This document shows positions 8,013 through 16,951 of a DNA stretch of 57,769 nucleotides, in pieces. The position numbers and the translations under genes are program-made. Position 1 is the stretch's first letter. Every line of letters starts with the position of its first letter. Where the stretch lies: positions 1-57,769 of the forward strand of contig JAEUHK010000067.1 of assembly GCA_016795465.1 (NCBI GenBank). Reading direction: 5' to 3'. The notes beneath the pieces are model-generated. The model had not been told where the DNA came from and did not search any database. It was given only the letters and a program-made list of their open reading frames with translations. This stretch comes from Verrucomicrobiaceae bacterium (GTDB lineage: Bacteria > Verrucomicrobiota > Verrucomicrobiia > Verrucomicrobiales > Verrucomicrobiaceae).

Positions 8013-10028
8013 TCAGGGTTTGATCTTGCGATACAGTGGCAGCGCGAGTCGTGACTGTGTGTCCACCGCCCAGCGTCCTCCGAATTCAGGCAGCATGATC
8101 ACTGCGGACGCCGTCCTGGCGGAGGGCGTGCAGTCCACACGCAGCAGAGTGCCAGAGTCGCGGTTTGCAGCACCTGGACTGGGTTTCTCAGTCCATGACC
8201 AGCGCATGCCGCTGGCATCAGCGATCAGCGAGATGTCAGCCCGAAAGTCTTTCCATGAACGATCAAAGACCTGGATCATCCTGCCGCGTGGATCCATCCA
8301 GATGATCCGTCCACCCTGTGAATCGAGCGGGAAATAGAACTGGGGGCCTTTGCCGGCACGAACCGCATTGCAAATGATCACGCGATACTCGCCAGGACCG
8401 ATCATGCTGTCCGGAGCATTGTCAGGGGCCACCAGACGGCCTTCCACGATGGTTTCCCCTCCGGGATGACGGAGGTGCCAGCCATGCAGGCTAACAGGTT
8501 GTTTGCCCGGGTTGAACACTTCGACCCAATCTGGCGTGGAACCGTCCGGCAGGCTCATCGTGGCGTGATTTTTGGCCTGCACCTCGGTGATGATGAGAGG
8601 CGGATCCGCCGAGGCAGGCATCCAGTTCTCAAAGTCCACAGGCGTGGCATCCAGCCACTCGATCTTGTCGCCGGCCTCGACCACCCTGCCACCGATCCAG
8701 ATCGGAGCACTGACCTCTTTTTGACGCAGCAGTCCCAGCAGCTCGTCCACATGCGCCGCTGAATGCAGGCTGGCGAACTGGAGCCCCTTGTCCTTGTTTG
8801 AGACGGCATAGCTGGCGGCCTCTTCCCAGTTCAGGCGGCTGTTGAGCAGGCAATACTCATCATTCAGGTGAATGAGCTCTCCTTGCACATGCTCAATGCG
8901 TGGCGGCATGACCGGTGAGCTGCGCAGCACCTGGTCATTGATTTCGCCAAACAACAGGATCAGGCATGCGGTGACGATGATGGTCGTCATCATCGAAACG
9001 ATCGGCCGACGGCTGATCGCACGATTAAGCAGCGGAGTGGACAGCCTTCTGGCAGCCCTCTCGATGTCCTCGGTGAGCTCGGAGGCCTTTTGATGGCGGC
9101 CCTCAGGCTTTTCACGCATCGCCTTGAGCACGATTTTATCGAGCGTCGCAGGCGTGGCCGCCTTTTTGGACGGCGGATCAAAATTCCCCACAGGCAGGTC
9201 GCCGGTGAGCAGCTCATACATCGTGACGCCCGTGCTGTAGATGTCACAGCGATGATCCACCACGGCATTCCGCCGCATCTGCTCGGGAGCCGCGTAAACC
9301 GGCGTGCCGCCAAGACTGCTCTGGGTGGTCGTGGGCGAGCCATCCGGCCGGAGGTGTGACTTGGCGAGACCAAAATCCGCCACCCGCACACGACCACGAT
9401 CATCAATAAGGATGTTGGTGGGCTTGATGTCGCGATGAACCACGCCGTGATCATGCGCAAACTGCAGCGCCAGGGAGGTCTGATGGATGATGTCGAGCAC
9501 TTCCTTCACCTCGAGACGGCGCTGGCGCATGACCTCGAGCAGCGAGGTGCCCTTCACATACTCCATGACGATGTAAACGCCCCCGTGAGCGCTGCGCCCA
9601 AAGTCGTGCACGGCCACGATGTGTGGATGATGCAGGCGGGCGAGCATCAACGCCTCCTGCTGGAAGCGGGTGACGAATGCCTCATCAGCGCCAAACTCCG
9701 GCGGCAGGATCTTGATGGCCACACGACGCTGCAAAGAGACCTGGGTGGCGGCATACACCGCGCCCATCGCGCCGCGATCGAGGTATTCAAAGTCAGTGAA
9801 CCCGGGAAAAGCGCTCTCAAGCTCACTTGCGGGCGGCGGGCTCCACTCAGCCGCATGCCCGCTCAGCACGCCATCAAGCAAGCCCACAGGATCAAGACCA
9901 GCCAGCGACTCCGACTTCTGGCCTGATGGCGTCTGGACAGAGGATGATGTGCGGCTTGACTGGCCTGACGGAATCATGCTGGCTTTTGGAGATGTGTGGC
10001 GCGTGGGATGACAAGCCTGCTGAAGCAT
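8013..10028 (-). CDS. Membrane-anchored Ser/Thr protein kinase with C-type-lectin-like and lamin-tail domains
   Basis: A 671-residue Hanks-type kinase. Numbered from the first ATG, ATP-binding lysine is K106 (RRVAIKILPP), the catalytic loop is HRDIKPTN (198-205) and DFG is at 218-220. The APE region GGTPVYAAPEQM and the lower lobe follow. One transmembrane helix (TTIIVTACLILLFGEI, about 340-360) links it to an extracytoplasmic part. This contains a C-type-lectin-like segment (LNWEEAASYA, APIWIGGRV, IEWLDATPVDFENW) and a lamin-tail domain (DWVEVFNPGKQPVSLHGWHL). It probably senses a surface ligand and signals inward. It is divergent from the ECF sigma gene, a pairing common in PVC bacteria. 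A second possible start lies at 9977. Confidence 0.88.
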   Translation of the reverse strand: MLQQACHPTRHTSPKASMIPSGQSSRTSSSVQTPSGQKSESLAGLDPVGLLDGVLSGHAAEWSPPPASELESAFPGFTDFEYLDRGAMGAVYAATQVSLQRRVAIKILPPEFGADEAFVTRFQQEALMLARLHHPHIVAVHDFGRSAHGGVYIVMEYVKGTSLLEVMRQRRLEVKEVLDIIHQTSLALQFAHDHGVVHRDIKPTNILIDDRGRVRVADFGLAKSHLRPDGSPTTTQSSLGGTPVYAAPEQMRRNAVVDHRCDIYSTGVTMYELLTGDLPVGNFDPPSKKAATPATLDKIVLKAMREKPEGRHQKASELTEDIERAARRLSTPLLNRAISRRPIVSMMTTIIVTACLILLFGEINDQVLRSSPVMPPRIEHVQGELIHLNDEYCLLNSRLNWEEAASYAVSNKDKGLQFASLHSAAHVDELLGLLRQKEVSAPIWIGGRVVEAGDKIEWLDATPVDFENWMPASADPPLIITEVQAKNHATMSLPDGSTPDWVEVFNPGKQPVSLHGWHLRHPGGETIVEGRLVAPDNAPDSMIGPGEYRVIICNAVRAGKGPQFYFPLDSQGGRIIWMDPRGRMIQVFDRSWKDFRADISLIADASGMRWSWTEKPSPGAANRDSGTLLRVDCTPSARTASAVIMLPEFGGRWAVDTQSRLALPLYRKIKP

Positions 10029-10141
10029 GACGTGTCATCTTCCACTAGCCGAAGAGCATTGGAATGTGACGGGAAAAAATTGTTAAAACAATGGTGCTGC
10101 TGCTTGCGCAAAAATCGTTCCAGCCCATTAGATGCGCCCGC
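10029..10141. promoter_or_regulatory. Divergent promoter region with a 14-bp dyad between kinase and ECF sigma factor
   Basis: An AT-rich stretch separates the kinase and the ECF sigma gene. It contains the dyad ATTGTT-AA-AACAAT at 10079-10092, about 50 bp upstream of the sigma start. This could be an operator or part of a promoter. No ECF-type promoter pair could be assigned with confidence. Confidence 0.35.
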
Positions 10142-10885
10142 ATGAGTCGGCAGCACACCCAACACGGAGCCTTCCCAGCGACACGCTGGAGCATGGTGAT
10201 CGCTCTGCGTGAAGGTGGTGATGAATCACGCGGCCGCCTTGCGCTGGAGGAACTGTGCAGGATTTACTGGCGGCCGATTTACTCGTATGCGCGCTATCAG
10301 GGACTCTCGCCTGCGGATGCTGAGGATCTCACGCAAAGCTTCTTCGGCTTCGCGCTGGAGAAAGACCTCTTCAACGAGGCGGATGCATCGCTCGGCAAGA
10401 TGAGGAACTACCTGCTCACCGCCTTTAGCAGGCACATCAAGCATTGGCAGCGTCAGGCGGCCACGCTGAAACGAGGCGGCGGCAAGGAAATCCTCTCCAT
10501 CGAGGCTTCGAGAGCCGAGGATGCGCTCGAGATCGATCCTTCAGACAATCGCACTCCCGAGTCCGCCTACCAGCGGATGTGCGCTTTGCGAATCATTGAG
10601 GCAGCGGTCGATCAACTGGCCGAGGAACAAAAAGCCGCCGGCAAGGAGGAGCAGTTCCAGCATTTGCGTCCGCGGCTTGATCCAACCATGGCCGTCTCCG
10701 GCAGTGATGCGGAACTGGCCACCAAGCTCGGCATGACGCACGATGCGGTGCGCCAGGCGGTTTCGAGGCTACGGAGGCGTTTCCGGGAGATCTTGCGGGA
10801 TCTCGTGGCCGGAACGCTGGCCTCGCCCAGTGAGGAGAGCGTCCAGGAAGAGCTCGCATCGCTGCGAAACGCCCTCGTCGGCTGA
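10142..10885 (+). CDS. ECF-type RNA polymerase sigma factor
   Basis: A 247-residue ECF sigma factor of the planctomycete/verrucomicrobial kind. The N-terminus reads FPATRWSMVIAL. Region 2 holds ALEELCRIYWRPIYSYARYQ and LSPADAEDLTQSFFGF. Region 4 has ATKLGMTHDAVRQAVSRLRR as the helix-turn-helix. These sigma factors usually lack an anti-sigma partner and are thought to be controlled by adjacent Ser/Thr kinases through phosphorylation; here the kinase is immediately divergent. It lies just upstream of the T4SS operon in the same orientation and is a candidate activator of it, which is inference from position. The start at 10142 (MSRQHTQ) begins the conserved domain. Confidence 0.9.
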   Translation: MSRQHTQHGAFPATRWSMVIALREGGDESRGRLALEELCRIYWRPIYSYARYQGLSPADAEDLTQSFFGFALEKDLFNEADASLGKMRNYLLTAFSRHIKHWQRQAATLKRGGGKEILSIEASRAEDALEIDPSDNRTPESAYQRMCALRIIEAAVDQLAEEQKAAGKEEQFQHLRPRLDPTMAVSGSDAELATKLGMTHDAVRQAVSRLRRRFREILRDLVAGTLASPSEESVQEELASLRNALVG

Positions 10886-11011
10886 AAAAACGGCACCCGC
10901 ACACGTTGCGAAAAAAAGTCTGTCACACAATTCGCGGGATCGCATAACCCCGCACAGCAGACGGCCCCGTGCCCGCGAGCTACGCAACTTAACACCAAAC
11001 TACCTTAACAC
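10886..11011 (+). promoter_or_regulatory. Leader and likely promoter of the T4SS operon
   Basis: These 126 bases lie between the ECF sigma gene and the pilin gene. They hold a short inverted repeat (GCGGG at 10934-10938, CCCGC at 10949-10953). The segment just before the pilin ATG is free of G and rich in A, C and T (caccaaactaccttaacac), with no Shine-Dalgarno sequence. The region could carry the operon promoter; no convincing -35/-10 pair was seen. Confidence 0.35.
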
Positions 11012-11329
11012 ATGAACTCCATCGCCATCGCCACCCTCGGAGCCAACATTCTGCGCTTCACCATGCCTCTCGCCGCCTCATCGAGCGACCTGACGGACAA
11101 ATTCAGCGGCATCATCAACATCCTCAACCTCGTCGGCCTCGTGCTCGCCTTCGGCGGCCTTCTTTTCTCTGCCGTGATGTTCATGATGGGCCAGACTGAG
11201 CGTGTGCTTTACGGACTCGTCGGCGCCGGCATCGGCGGCCTCGCCTTCATCATCACGAAGGTCATGTTCTCCACCGCAGGCGGCTCCAGCGATGTGGACG
11301 CCATCGACATGACCAACACGGGCAACTAA
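11012..11329 (+). CDS. VirB2/TrbC-like T4SS pilin
   Basis: A 105-residue protein with two long hydrophobic segments (about 36-57 and 65-85) separated by the short loop MGQTERV. It starts with a hydrophobic leader that could be cleaved near LAASSS (about 22-24). Size and topology match VirB2/TrbC major pilins, which form the extracellular pilus or channel filament. The position directly before VirB3- and VirB4-like genes supports the assignment. It is first in the operon and followed by a strong hairpin, which fits the need for more pilin than scaffold. Identity rests on topology and synteny, as VirB2 proteins are poorly conserved. Confidence 0.75.
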   Translation: MNSIAIATLGANILRFTMPLAASSSDLTDKFSGIINILNLVGLVLAFGGLLFSAVMFMMGQTERVLYGLVGAGIGGLAFIITKVMFSTAGGSSDVDAIDMTNTGN

Positions 11330-11354
11330 TCGCCTGCCACACGGCACCAAACTT

Positions 11355-11394
11355 CCCCGGCGGGTCTGTCATGGGCCCGACCGGGGACACTTTT
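11355..11394 (+). terminator. Hairpin with T-tract after the pilin gene (possible attenuator)
   Basis: CCCCGG (11355-11360) can pair with CCGGGG (11381-11386), with further GGG/CCC pairing inside, followed by ACAC and TTTT (11391-11394). It sits between the pilin and the VirB3-like gene. It may be a partial terminator or an mRNA-stabilising structure giving excess pilin transcript. A full terminator is unlikely because the rest of the operon continues. Confidence 0.45.
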
Positions 11395-11401
11395 GCCAGT
11401 C

Positions 11402-11773
11402 ATGGATCACCAGGGCGTCAAACTGCACGAAACAAACGAAGGCCGCGAAACCCAGCAGGGCATCGCAGGCTTCGAGGGCGCGAACGCGCTTTGGTTCATG
11501 CTGGCCTTCGGGCTTGCGATCCTCATCTTCCAAGGTTTGGCCAACAAACCGGGCGCCAGCATCCCGATGGCGATGCTCTTTGCCTCCATCCCGCTGGTGC
11601 TCGTCTCCCTTTACTGTTTCGGCTTGAAGCAGGGCAAGCCGGCCTCTTACGACGTGGAGTTGTTTGAGTGGCTCGTCATCAAGCTCTCCGGCACACCTTA
11701 CTTCTCGCCGCGGAAGGTGGAGCCCATCGCCCTTCCATGGGTCGATGATCCTGTCAAAGATCCTCCCATCTAG
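11402..11773 (+). CDS. VirB3/TrbD-like T4SS inner-membrane protein
   Basis: A 123-residue protein with two hydrophobic segments (about 28-45 and 52-72) followed by a hydrophilic C-terminus. This matches VirB3/TrbD in size, topology and position between pilin and VirB4. VirB3 associates with VirB4 at the inner membrane. The N-terminal extension of roughly 27 residues before the first helix is somewhat longer than in Agrobacterium VirB3. Start chosen at ATG 11402; an in-frame TTG at 11393 is less likely. Confidence 0.7.
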   Translation: MDHQGVKLHETNEGRETQQGIAGFEGANALWFMLAFGLAILIFQGLANKPGASIPMAMLFASIPLVLVSLYCFGLKQGKPASYDVELFEWLVIKLSGTPYFSPRKVEPIALPWVDDPVKDPPI

Positions 11774-11785
11774 AAGACCGCTTCG

Positions 11786-14485
11786 ATGGCCAAATTCATC
11801 AACACCTACCTCGACGAGGATCTGATCATCTACCGCGGTCTTCAACGCGGAGGTGCCATCGGCAAGGGATACAACGTCGAGATGCCCGACACGGAAAACA
11901 CGGATGCCAGCTGGCTCATGGCGCTGGAAGACAATCTCCGTGTGCTGCTGCGCATGGTTCGTCCGGAGCTGCGCATGCAGGTGGCCTGGAGCGTGGACAG
12001 TGACTACCGGAAAGAGATCGAGGCCTATCGTCACAAGACCGAAATGCTGCCGCAGGACCGCTGGTCCACTCGCCAGCGTGAGGAGCGTTATCAACGCTAC
12101 GACAAGAAGATCCGCGACCACAAGCTCCGCCGCGAGCATCTGCAGTTCTATTTCACCTCCAAAATCCAGGGCAAGGCCATGGGTGGAGGCCGCCAGTATT
12201 ACGAAGAGCTTCTCCAGGCCGCCAAACGCGAGCAAGGCGAGCTGGAGGAGACGCTCCGCCAGCAGCTCGGCGGTCTCGGCGGGCGGGTGATGCCCATGAA
12301 TGACATGGAGCACTTCGAGGCTTTCTATCGCTACTTCAATCCCAGCGCCTTCGAAAACGAATCGCTGAACCTCGACGAGATCTACGATCCCAGCAAAACG
12401 GTCTGCGAGATGTGCTTCAACAGTGATGCCGCCCCCGTGCGCATGGGCACCTCCACGTTCAAGATGGACGGCTTCTACCAGGGCATCTGCGTCATGAAGT
12501 CGCTCCCGAAATTCACTTACATCGGGATGATGCGAACGCTGACGCAGCTCGACATCCTCGACTACCAGATCGTGTGCAACATTGAGGCCGGTGATGTCGA
12601 AAAGGACCGCATCGCCACCGAAGGAAAAGTCGCTCGTCTGGAGCGTGGCAAGATCACACCATCCTTGGAAGCCACGCTGGCAAAGCTGCGCACCCGCATC
12701 CGCCGCCTCAGCACGAACGAAGTGGTGCCGTATCGCATGCATTTGATCGTGCGGGTCTGGGACAAGGATGCCGACACCTGCGCCAGCAAGCTCTCCGCGA
12801 TCCGCAATTCGATCCTCAAGCTCGGCGGAGCACAGTCTTACGAGCCCACCCTGCCCACCAGCGTGCGCAATTATTGGCAGCTCTGCATGCCCGGCTGGTC
12901 CTGGGCCAGCTACAACGACTTCAAACTCTACGTCGAGGATGTGAACCTCGCCGATCTGCTGCCCATCTCCAGCACGCCCACCGGGGATCTCGAGGAGGCC
13001 GAGGCCATCTATGACGGCCCTCGCGGAGCCCTCGTTGGCTGCACGACCTTCGTTGGCAAGGAGGGAGCCATGCGCCCGGAGCACGGCATCATGTTCGGCG
13101 CATCCGGAGCGGGAAAATCCGTCTTCACCATCGATTTGCTCACGCAGACGGCACCGTATTACGACTTCACGGCCATCGTGGAGGAAGGTTTGAGCTACAA
13201 TCTCTTCACACGTCTCTATGGCTGCACGCCGATCATCGTGCAGCCGAACGGAAACCTCACGTTCAACTACTTCGATACCCGCGGCCTGCCGCTCAGTTCC
13301 GATCAACTCGGCGGAGCGACCGCTGTGGCACATCTGATGGCTGGCCCACCACCCGATATCGACAAAGATCGCATCCGTCAGGCACTCCTCGCGAAACAGA
13401 TCGAGCGCCTCTACATCGATCAGTTTGAGACCTGGGCCAGCCGCCATCCGCAGGAGCGTGCTGAAGCCGCACGCCGCGTGGCCGTGGCGGACGCCTGGCG
13501 GCAGAAAAAAATGCCGCAGGGCACCGTGCTGTCCGATGCGTGGATGGATTTCTATGCCGCTGTGATGGAAGGCGAGCCTTACGCCAATGAGTTGAACCGC
13601 CTCCAGGTCGATCCAGCCATGCTGGAGGACTTTTTGAACAATCCCGGCAACCAATGGGACGTGATGAGCCTCGGCTACACACTCATGAAGCCCGAGGACA
13701 TGCCCACGCACAGCCAGTTCGTGGAATTGCTGAACCTCGAAAGCCGTCAACGCCGTGCGCACGAGGATCTCGGCCTGCTGCGCATGCTTTTGGAGCCTTG
13801 GAGCCGGAATGGGCGCTACGGCGCCATCCTCGACGGCGTGAACAATGTCGATCTCAGCGGCAAGGTGGTGCACTTCGAGCTCAGCTACATCCCCGAAAGC
13901 GCGAAGGAGCTGCGCACCGTGGCCGCCTTCCTCATCACGAATGATCTGCGCAAGGAAATAATGCGCCGACCCCGCTCCACGCGGAAGCGTGTCATTCTCG
14001 AGGAGCTTTCCGCCTTCCTCGCCATGCCGGATGGTGACCGCATCACCCGCGAGTATTACGAGCGCATGCGCAAATACTCGTGCTGGGTCTTCTCCATCAT
14101 CCAGCAGTTCCAGCGCATCAAAGATCATCCGGTGCGGTCGTCCGTCGTCGGCAACTCACGCGTCATGTTCATGCTGAAACAGCCTGACCAGCGTGACGTG
14201 GAAAGCATGAGCGAAGGCTTCCGCATCCCCTCCATCACGAAAAAGCAGGTCACCAGCTTCCCCGATCCATCGGAGATGAAGACCGATCCCTACGGCTCTT
14301 TTGTCTATTACCACGAAGCCACCGGCCGCCCACGCATCGCTATCGGCCGTCACATGGCCTCAAAAGAGATGATCCTGGCCTCCGCCACCTCCGGTGAGGC
14401 CTTCGAGCGCCAGAACGAAGAGCTCAAGAATTACGGCGGCGACGCCTACAAGATGATTATCAGCCAAGCCAAGTCCAAAAAATGA
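11786..14485 (+). CDS. virB4: VirB4/TrbE-type T4SS ATPase
   Basis: An 899-residue ATPase that energises T4SS assembly and substrate transfer from the cytoplasmic face of the inner membrane. Walker A is GASGAGKS (438-445) and Walker B is RVILEELSAF with E739-E740. A C-terminal motif SIIQQFQRIKDHPVRSSVVG is typical of VirB4/TraC proteins. The N-terminal half contains the CagE/TrbE/VirB domain and a Lys/Arg-rich helical region (residues about 75-170). The gene is the largest of the operon, and its stop overlaps the start of the next gene by 4 bp (ATGA). Confidence 0.93.
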   Translation: MAKFINTYLDEDLIIYRGLQRGGAIGKGYNVEMPDTENTDASWLMALEDNLRVLLRMVRPELRMQVAWSVDSDYRKEIEAYRHKTEMLPQDRWSTRQREERYQRYDKKIRDHKLRREHLQFYFTSKIQGKAMGGGRQYYEELLQAAKREQGELEETLRQQLGGLGGRVMPMNDMEHFEAFYRYFNPSAFENESLNLDEIYDPSKTVCEMCFNSDAAPVRMGTSTFKMDGFYQGICVMKSLPKFTYIGMMRTLTQLDILDYQIVCNIEAGDVEKDRIATEGKVARLERGKITPSLEATLAKLRTRIRRLSTNEVVPYRMHLIVRVWDKDADTCASKLSAIRNSILKLGGAQSYEPTLPTSVRNYWQLCMPGWSWASYNDFKLYVEDVNLADLLPISSTPTGDLEEAEAIYDGPRGALVGCTTFVGKEGAMRPEHGIMFGASGAGKSVFTIDLLTQTAPYYDFTAIVEEGLSYNLFTRLYGCTPIIVQPNGNLTFNYFDTRGLPLSSDQLGGATAVAHLMAGPPPDIDKDRIRQALLAKQIERLYIDQFETWASRHPQERAEAARRVAVADAWRQKKMPQGTVLSDAWMDFYAAVMEGEPYANELNRLQVDPAMLEDFLNNPGNQWDVMSLGYTLMKPEDMPTHSQFVELLNLESRQRRAHEDLGLLRMLLEPWSRNGRYGAILDGVNNVDLSGKVVHFELSYIPESAKELRTVAAFLITNDLRKEIMRRPRSTRKRVILEELSAFLAMPDGDRITREYYERMRKYSCWVFSIIQQFQRIKDHPVRSSVVGNSRVMFMLKQPDQRDVESMSEGFRIPSITKKQVTSFPDPSEMKTDPYGSFVYYHEATGRPRIAIGRHMASKEMILASATSGEAFERQNEELKNYGGDAYKMIISQAKSKK

Positions 14486-14988
14486 AAACGCACCTCATAC
14501 CATTGATCGCCCTCAGCCTTGCCATGGCGTCATGCACGAGCTCCAGCGGAGGCATGAGCCGCGGGATTGTGGGAGCCGGCATCGGCGGACTCCTGGGCTC
14601 CCTGCTCGGAGACAACCTCCTGAGCAGCAACAACAATAACAACAACGCGGCCGCGGCTGGCGGTGCGGCCGCTGGCGGGAACAACAACGGCAACGGCTTG
14701 CTCGATGACAACCAAGGGCTGATCACCGGTGCCGTGGCAGGCTATGCCGCGGGTGCCATCACCGATGCCATGGCGAAGAACGAGGTGCGCCAGCGCTATC
14801 TGGATGGTTACAACAAAGGACGCAGTGATGCCATCAAGGATCTTTACTGGGTGAAACGGGATGCTGAGAGGCCGAATGCTGACTCCGCGGTGCAACGCCG
14901 CTATTACGAGGTTCCCGTGCCTGAGCATGTGACCACGGATGGAGTGCTCATCGAGCCCCGGAAGGTCGTCATCGAGGTCGTCGAGTGA
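14482..14988 (+). CDS. Small lipoprotein with glycine-zipper and Asn/Ala/Gly tract
   Basis: A 168-residue predicted lipoprotein: signal peptide MKTHLIPLIALSLAMASC with lipobox AMAS-C18. It is followed by a glycine-zipper segment (GIVGAGIGGLLGSLLGD), a low-complexity Asn/Ala/Gly tract (about 49-72), a second small-residue helix (GAVAGYAAGAITDAM) and a charged C-terminus. It is translationally coupled to virB4 by an ATGA overlap. It could play the VirB7 role of an outer-membrane lipoprotein stabilising VirB9, although VirB7 proteins are usually shorter. Assignment by position and lipobox only. Confidence 0.65.
   Translation: MKTHLIPLIALSLAMASCTSSSGGMSRGIVGAGIGGLLGSLLGDNLLSSNNNNNNAAAAGGAAAGGNNNGNGLLDDNQGLITGAVAGYAAGAITDAMAKNEVRQRYLDGYNKGRSDAIKDLYWVKRDAERPNADSAVQRRYYEVPVPEHVTTDGVLIEPRKVVIEVVE
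14628..14646 (+). repeat. AAC/AAT trinucleotide tract
   Basis: A run of near-perfect AAC units encodes six consecutive asparagines inside the lipoprotein. Trinucleotide slippage here would change the tract length without a frameshift, so length variation between strains is plausible. Confidence 0.6.
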
Positions 14989-15013
14989 TTCCAATCCCTA
15001 ACCCCACTGAGCC

Positions 15014-15853
15014 ATGAAAACCGCTTTTGTCATTTCGGCACTGATAGCCGGTTCGTCCGCCCTGCTGGCACAGTCGCCGATCCAGGAGGTCATCGACAAC
15101 GCGCTCATCCAGAGCGTGAACACGAACAACCAGAACATCATGAGCATGCTGCAACAGCAGCTCGAAGAGGCAAAGAGGCAGTCTGAGTCCCTCAATGACC
15201 AGCTCACACGCATGGGCGATCCCTCGAAGGTAACCATGCCGGCGCTCGACATCATCAAGCAAAGCGTGTCGATGTCCGCCATGAACGCGGCAAACGCGGC
15301 CCAGCGTGAGCAGCGCCTCCGCGCCACGACGGGAGCGGAGGCCTTTGGCGACAACGCCTACGGCCTCATCGCACCGGTCAATCCCACCGTGACATTCAAA
15401 GATGGTGAGACAGGCCAGCGTGATCCTTCACTCTACAAACTTCAGGGCGCTCTCATGGGTGATCTGAACAATGTCAGCGAGGCCTCAAGTGACTCCGATG
15501 ACCGTGTGAGCCAGCTCAAGCAGCAGTTGGGCACACTCCTCGACCAGTTGAGCGCCGCCAAGGACGTGGCAACTGCCATAAAGCTCCAGGCTGCGATCAG
15601 CGCCATCGAAGCCGAGGTGGCCAGCGCCCAGGCCGAAGTCACGAAATCCTATGTGGACTATCAGGTTCTCGAGCAGAAGCTCAAGCTGCAGGCGCAGATC
15701 GAGTCACGCGGAAAATCCGAGGGCCGCACGATGGAGCGCCAGCATAACAGCGACAAGGCCAAGGAGGCCAAAGGCACGACCACTGGAACCACGACAGGCA
15801 CTTCCGGCACCACGAAGCCTTTCTCAAACCTGGGCTGGGGCTCCAAAAACTGA
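15014..15853 (+). CDS. VirB5/TrbJ-like secreted coiled-coil protein
   Basis: A 279-residue exported protein with signal peptide MKTAFVISALIAGSSALLAQ. A long alpha-helical region follows (about 25-75), with a second helical pair around 150-235. The tail is Gly/Thr-rich (KGTTTGTTTGTSGTT). VirB5/TrbJ proteins are periplasmic, helical pilus-tip or assembly factors encoded near VirB6, which matches both the architecture and the position before the VirB6-like gene. No catalytic motif. Sequence support alone is weak; the call relies on synteny. Confidence 0.6.
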   Translation: MKTAFVISALIAGSSALLAQSPIQEVIDNALIQSVNTNNQNIMSMLQQQLEEAKRQSESLNDQLTRMGDPSKVTMPALDIIKQSVSMSAMNAANAAQREQRLRATTGAEAFGDNAYGLIAPVNPTVTFKDGETGQRDPSLYKLQGALMGDLNNVSEASSDSDDRVSQLKQQLGTLLDQLSAAKDVATAIKLQAAISAIEAEVASAQAEVTKSYVDYQVLEQKLKLQAQIESRGKSEGRTMERQHNSDKAKEAKGTTTGTTTGTSGTTKPFSNLGWGSKN

Positions 15854-15886
15854 CGCCAACATCCCTTCGAACCCGATTTGACCACC

Positions 15887-16939
15887 ATGAACCTCCCAGC
15901 GCCCATGCTCGCCAGCTTTGCGGATGCCTTCGGGCTCATGGAGCCGTTCTATGAAGACCTGCAGGTGGTCTGCGCGGATATTTTTGACATTCTTCAGCTC
16001 TTCACTTTCACCTTCGCCTTCCTGGGGCTGCTCATCAGCACCTACAAAGGCATGATGAGCGGCAGTTTTGAGGGAGCGTTCACCACCATCCTCTACACCG
16101 GCCTCGCCTGCACGATCATGCCCTTCTTCCCTGAGTGGCTGATCGAGGACGTCCGGGTGGCGCTGAGTGACGACCTGCTGGAAGCCCTCGAAGTCGATCC
16201 GCTCAGCCTGATGGAAACTTTCGGAGGAAGCTTCGAAGACCTGGACATCAACACAGACGCCAGCGCTCTGCTGGGGCTTTTCGTCGATCCTCTGGCGATC
16301 ATCGACTACATCGCAAACATCATCGCGGCGTTCTGCATGATATTGATTGGTCTGTTCTGCTACTTCATCTTCTTCTTTGCCTATCAGGTGCAGATCATGG
16401 CCCTGTATGTCGGCGCGGCGGCGTCGCCGATCTTCTTCGGCATGTTCCTCTTCGAGCAAAAGCGGGACATTGCGATCAAGTACTTCACCGGCCTCCTGGC
16501 CATCACGATGTGGCCGCTCGGCTGGGGCATCGGACTGCTGCTGACGGACTTTCTCCTCCAGGTCGGCATCGATATTGTCATGCTCCTCACGGCCACGCTT
16601 CTGCTGAATCCCTTGTGGGGAGTGGTCATTCGAGACATCGCCATCTTCTGCCTCGTGATCGCGGCGGCCACCTGGATCATGTTTGTGATCTTCAAGGCAC
16701 CGGGCATCATCCACAAGGCCGTCGTCAATGGCACGCAGATTGGCCTGGGCTTCACAGGCCAGGCGGTGAATTCAGCGATGGCCGGTGTTGGCGCGGGTGT
16801 TTCGGTCGCTTCGTCCGTGGCAGGAATGGTGCCCGGCGGAAGCGGCGTCTCTTCCGCCATCAGCGGTGCTGGTGGCGCTGTGACAGGCGTGGGCAGCTCT
16901 ATCGGTGGCATGACTTCCGGCCTGGAAAGGGAGGACTAA
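15887..16939 (+). CDS. VirB6/TrbL-like polytopic T4SS channel protein
   Basis: A 350-residue membrane protein with at least six hydrophobic segments (about 30-55, 65-85, 135-165, 168-190, 200-235, 245-270). It ends in a 75-residue Gly/Ser/Ala/Val-rich tail without strong hydrophobicity. VirB6/TrbL proteins form the inner-membrane part of the T4SS channel and typically have five to eight helices and a variable tail. The conserved small-residue stretch YVGAAASPIFFGMFLFEQ resembles TrbL. An in-frame TTG lies 9 bp upstream; the ATG is chosen. Confidence 0.8.
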   Translation: MNLPAPMLASFADAFGLMEPFYEDLQVVCADIFDILQLFTFTFAFLGLLISTYKGMMSGSFEGAFTTILYTGLACTIMPFFPEWLIEDVRVALSDDLLEALEVDPLSLMETFGGSFEDLDINTDASALLGLFVDPLAIIDYIANIIAAFCMILIGLFCYFIFFFAYQVQIMALYVGAAASPIFFGMFLFEQKRDIAIKYFTGLLAITMWPLGWGIGLLLTDFLLQVGIDIVMLLTATLLLNPLWGVVIRDIAIFCLVIAAATWIMFVIFKAPGIIHKAVVNGTQIGLGFTGQAVNSAMAGVGAGVSVASSVAGMVPGGSGVSSAISGAGGAVTGVGSSIGGMTSGLERED

Positions 16940-16951
16940 AGCAAGCAGCAC

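Noticed and set aside
8013..10028. Kinase as a pseudo-kinase
   Set aside because: The invariant Lys, HRD and DFG residues are all present, so there is no sequence ground to call it inactive.
11369..14128. 919-codon open frame on the minus strand opposite virB4
   Set aside because: It is the antisense shadow of a clear VirB4 ATPase with intact Walker motifs; it has no family motif and an odd His/Ala/Glu composition typical of GC-rich antisense frames.
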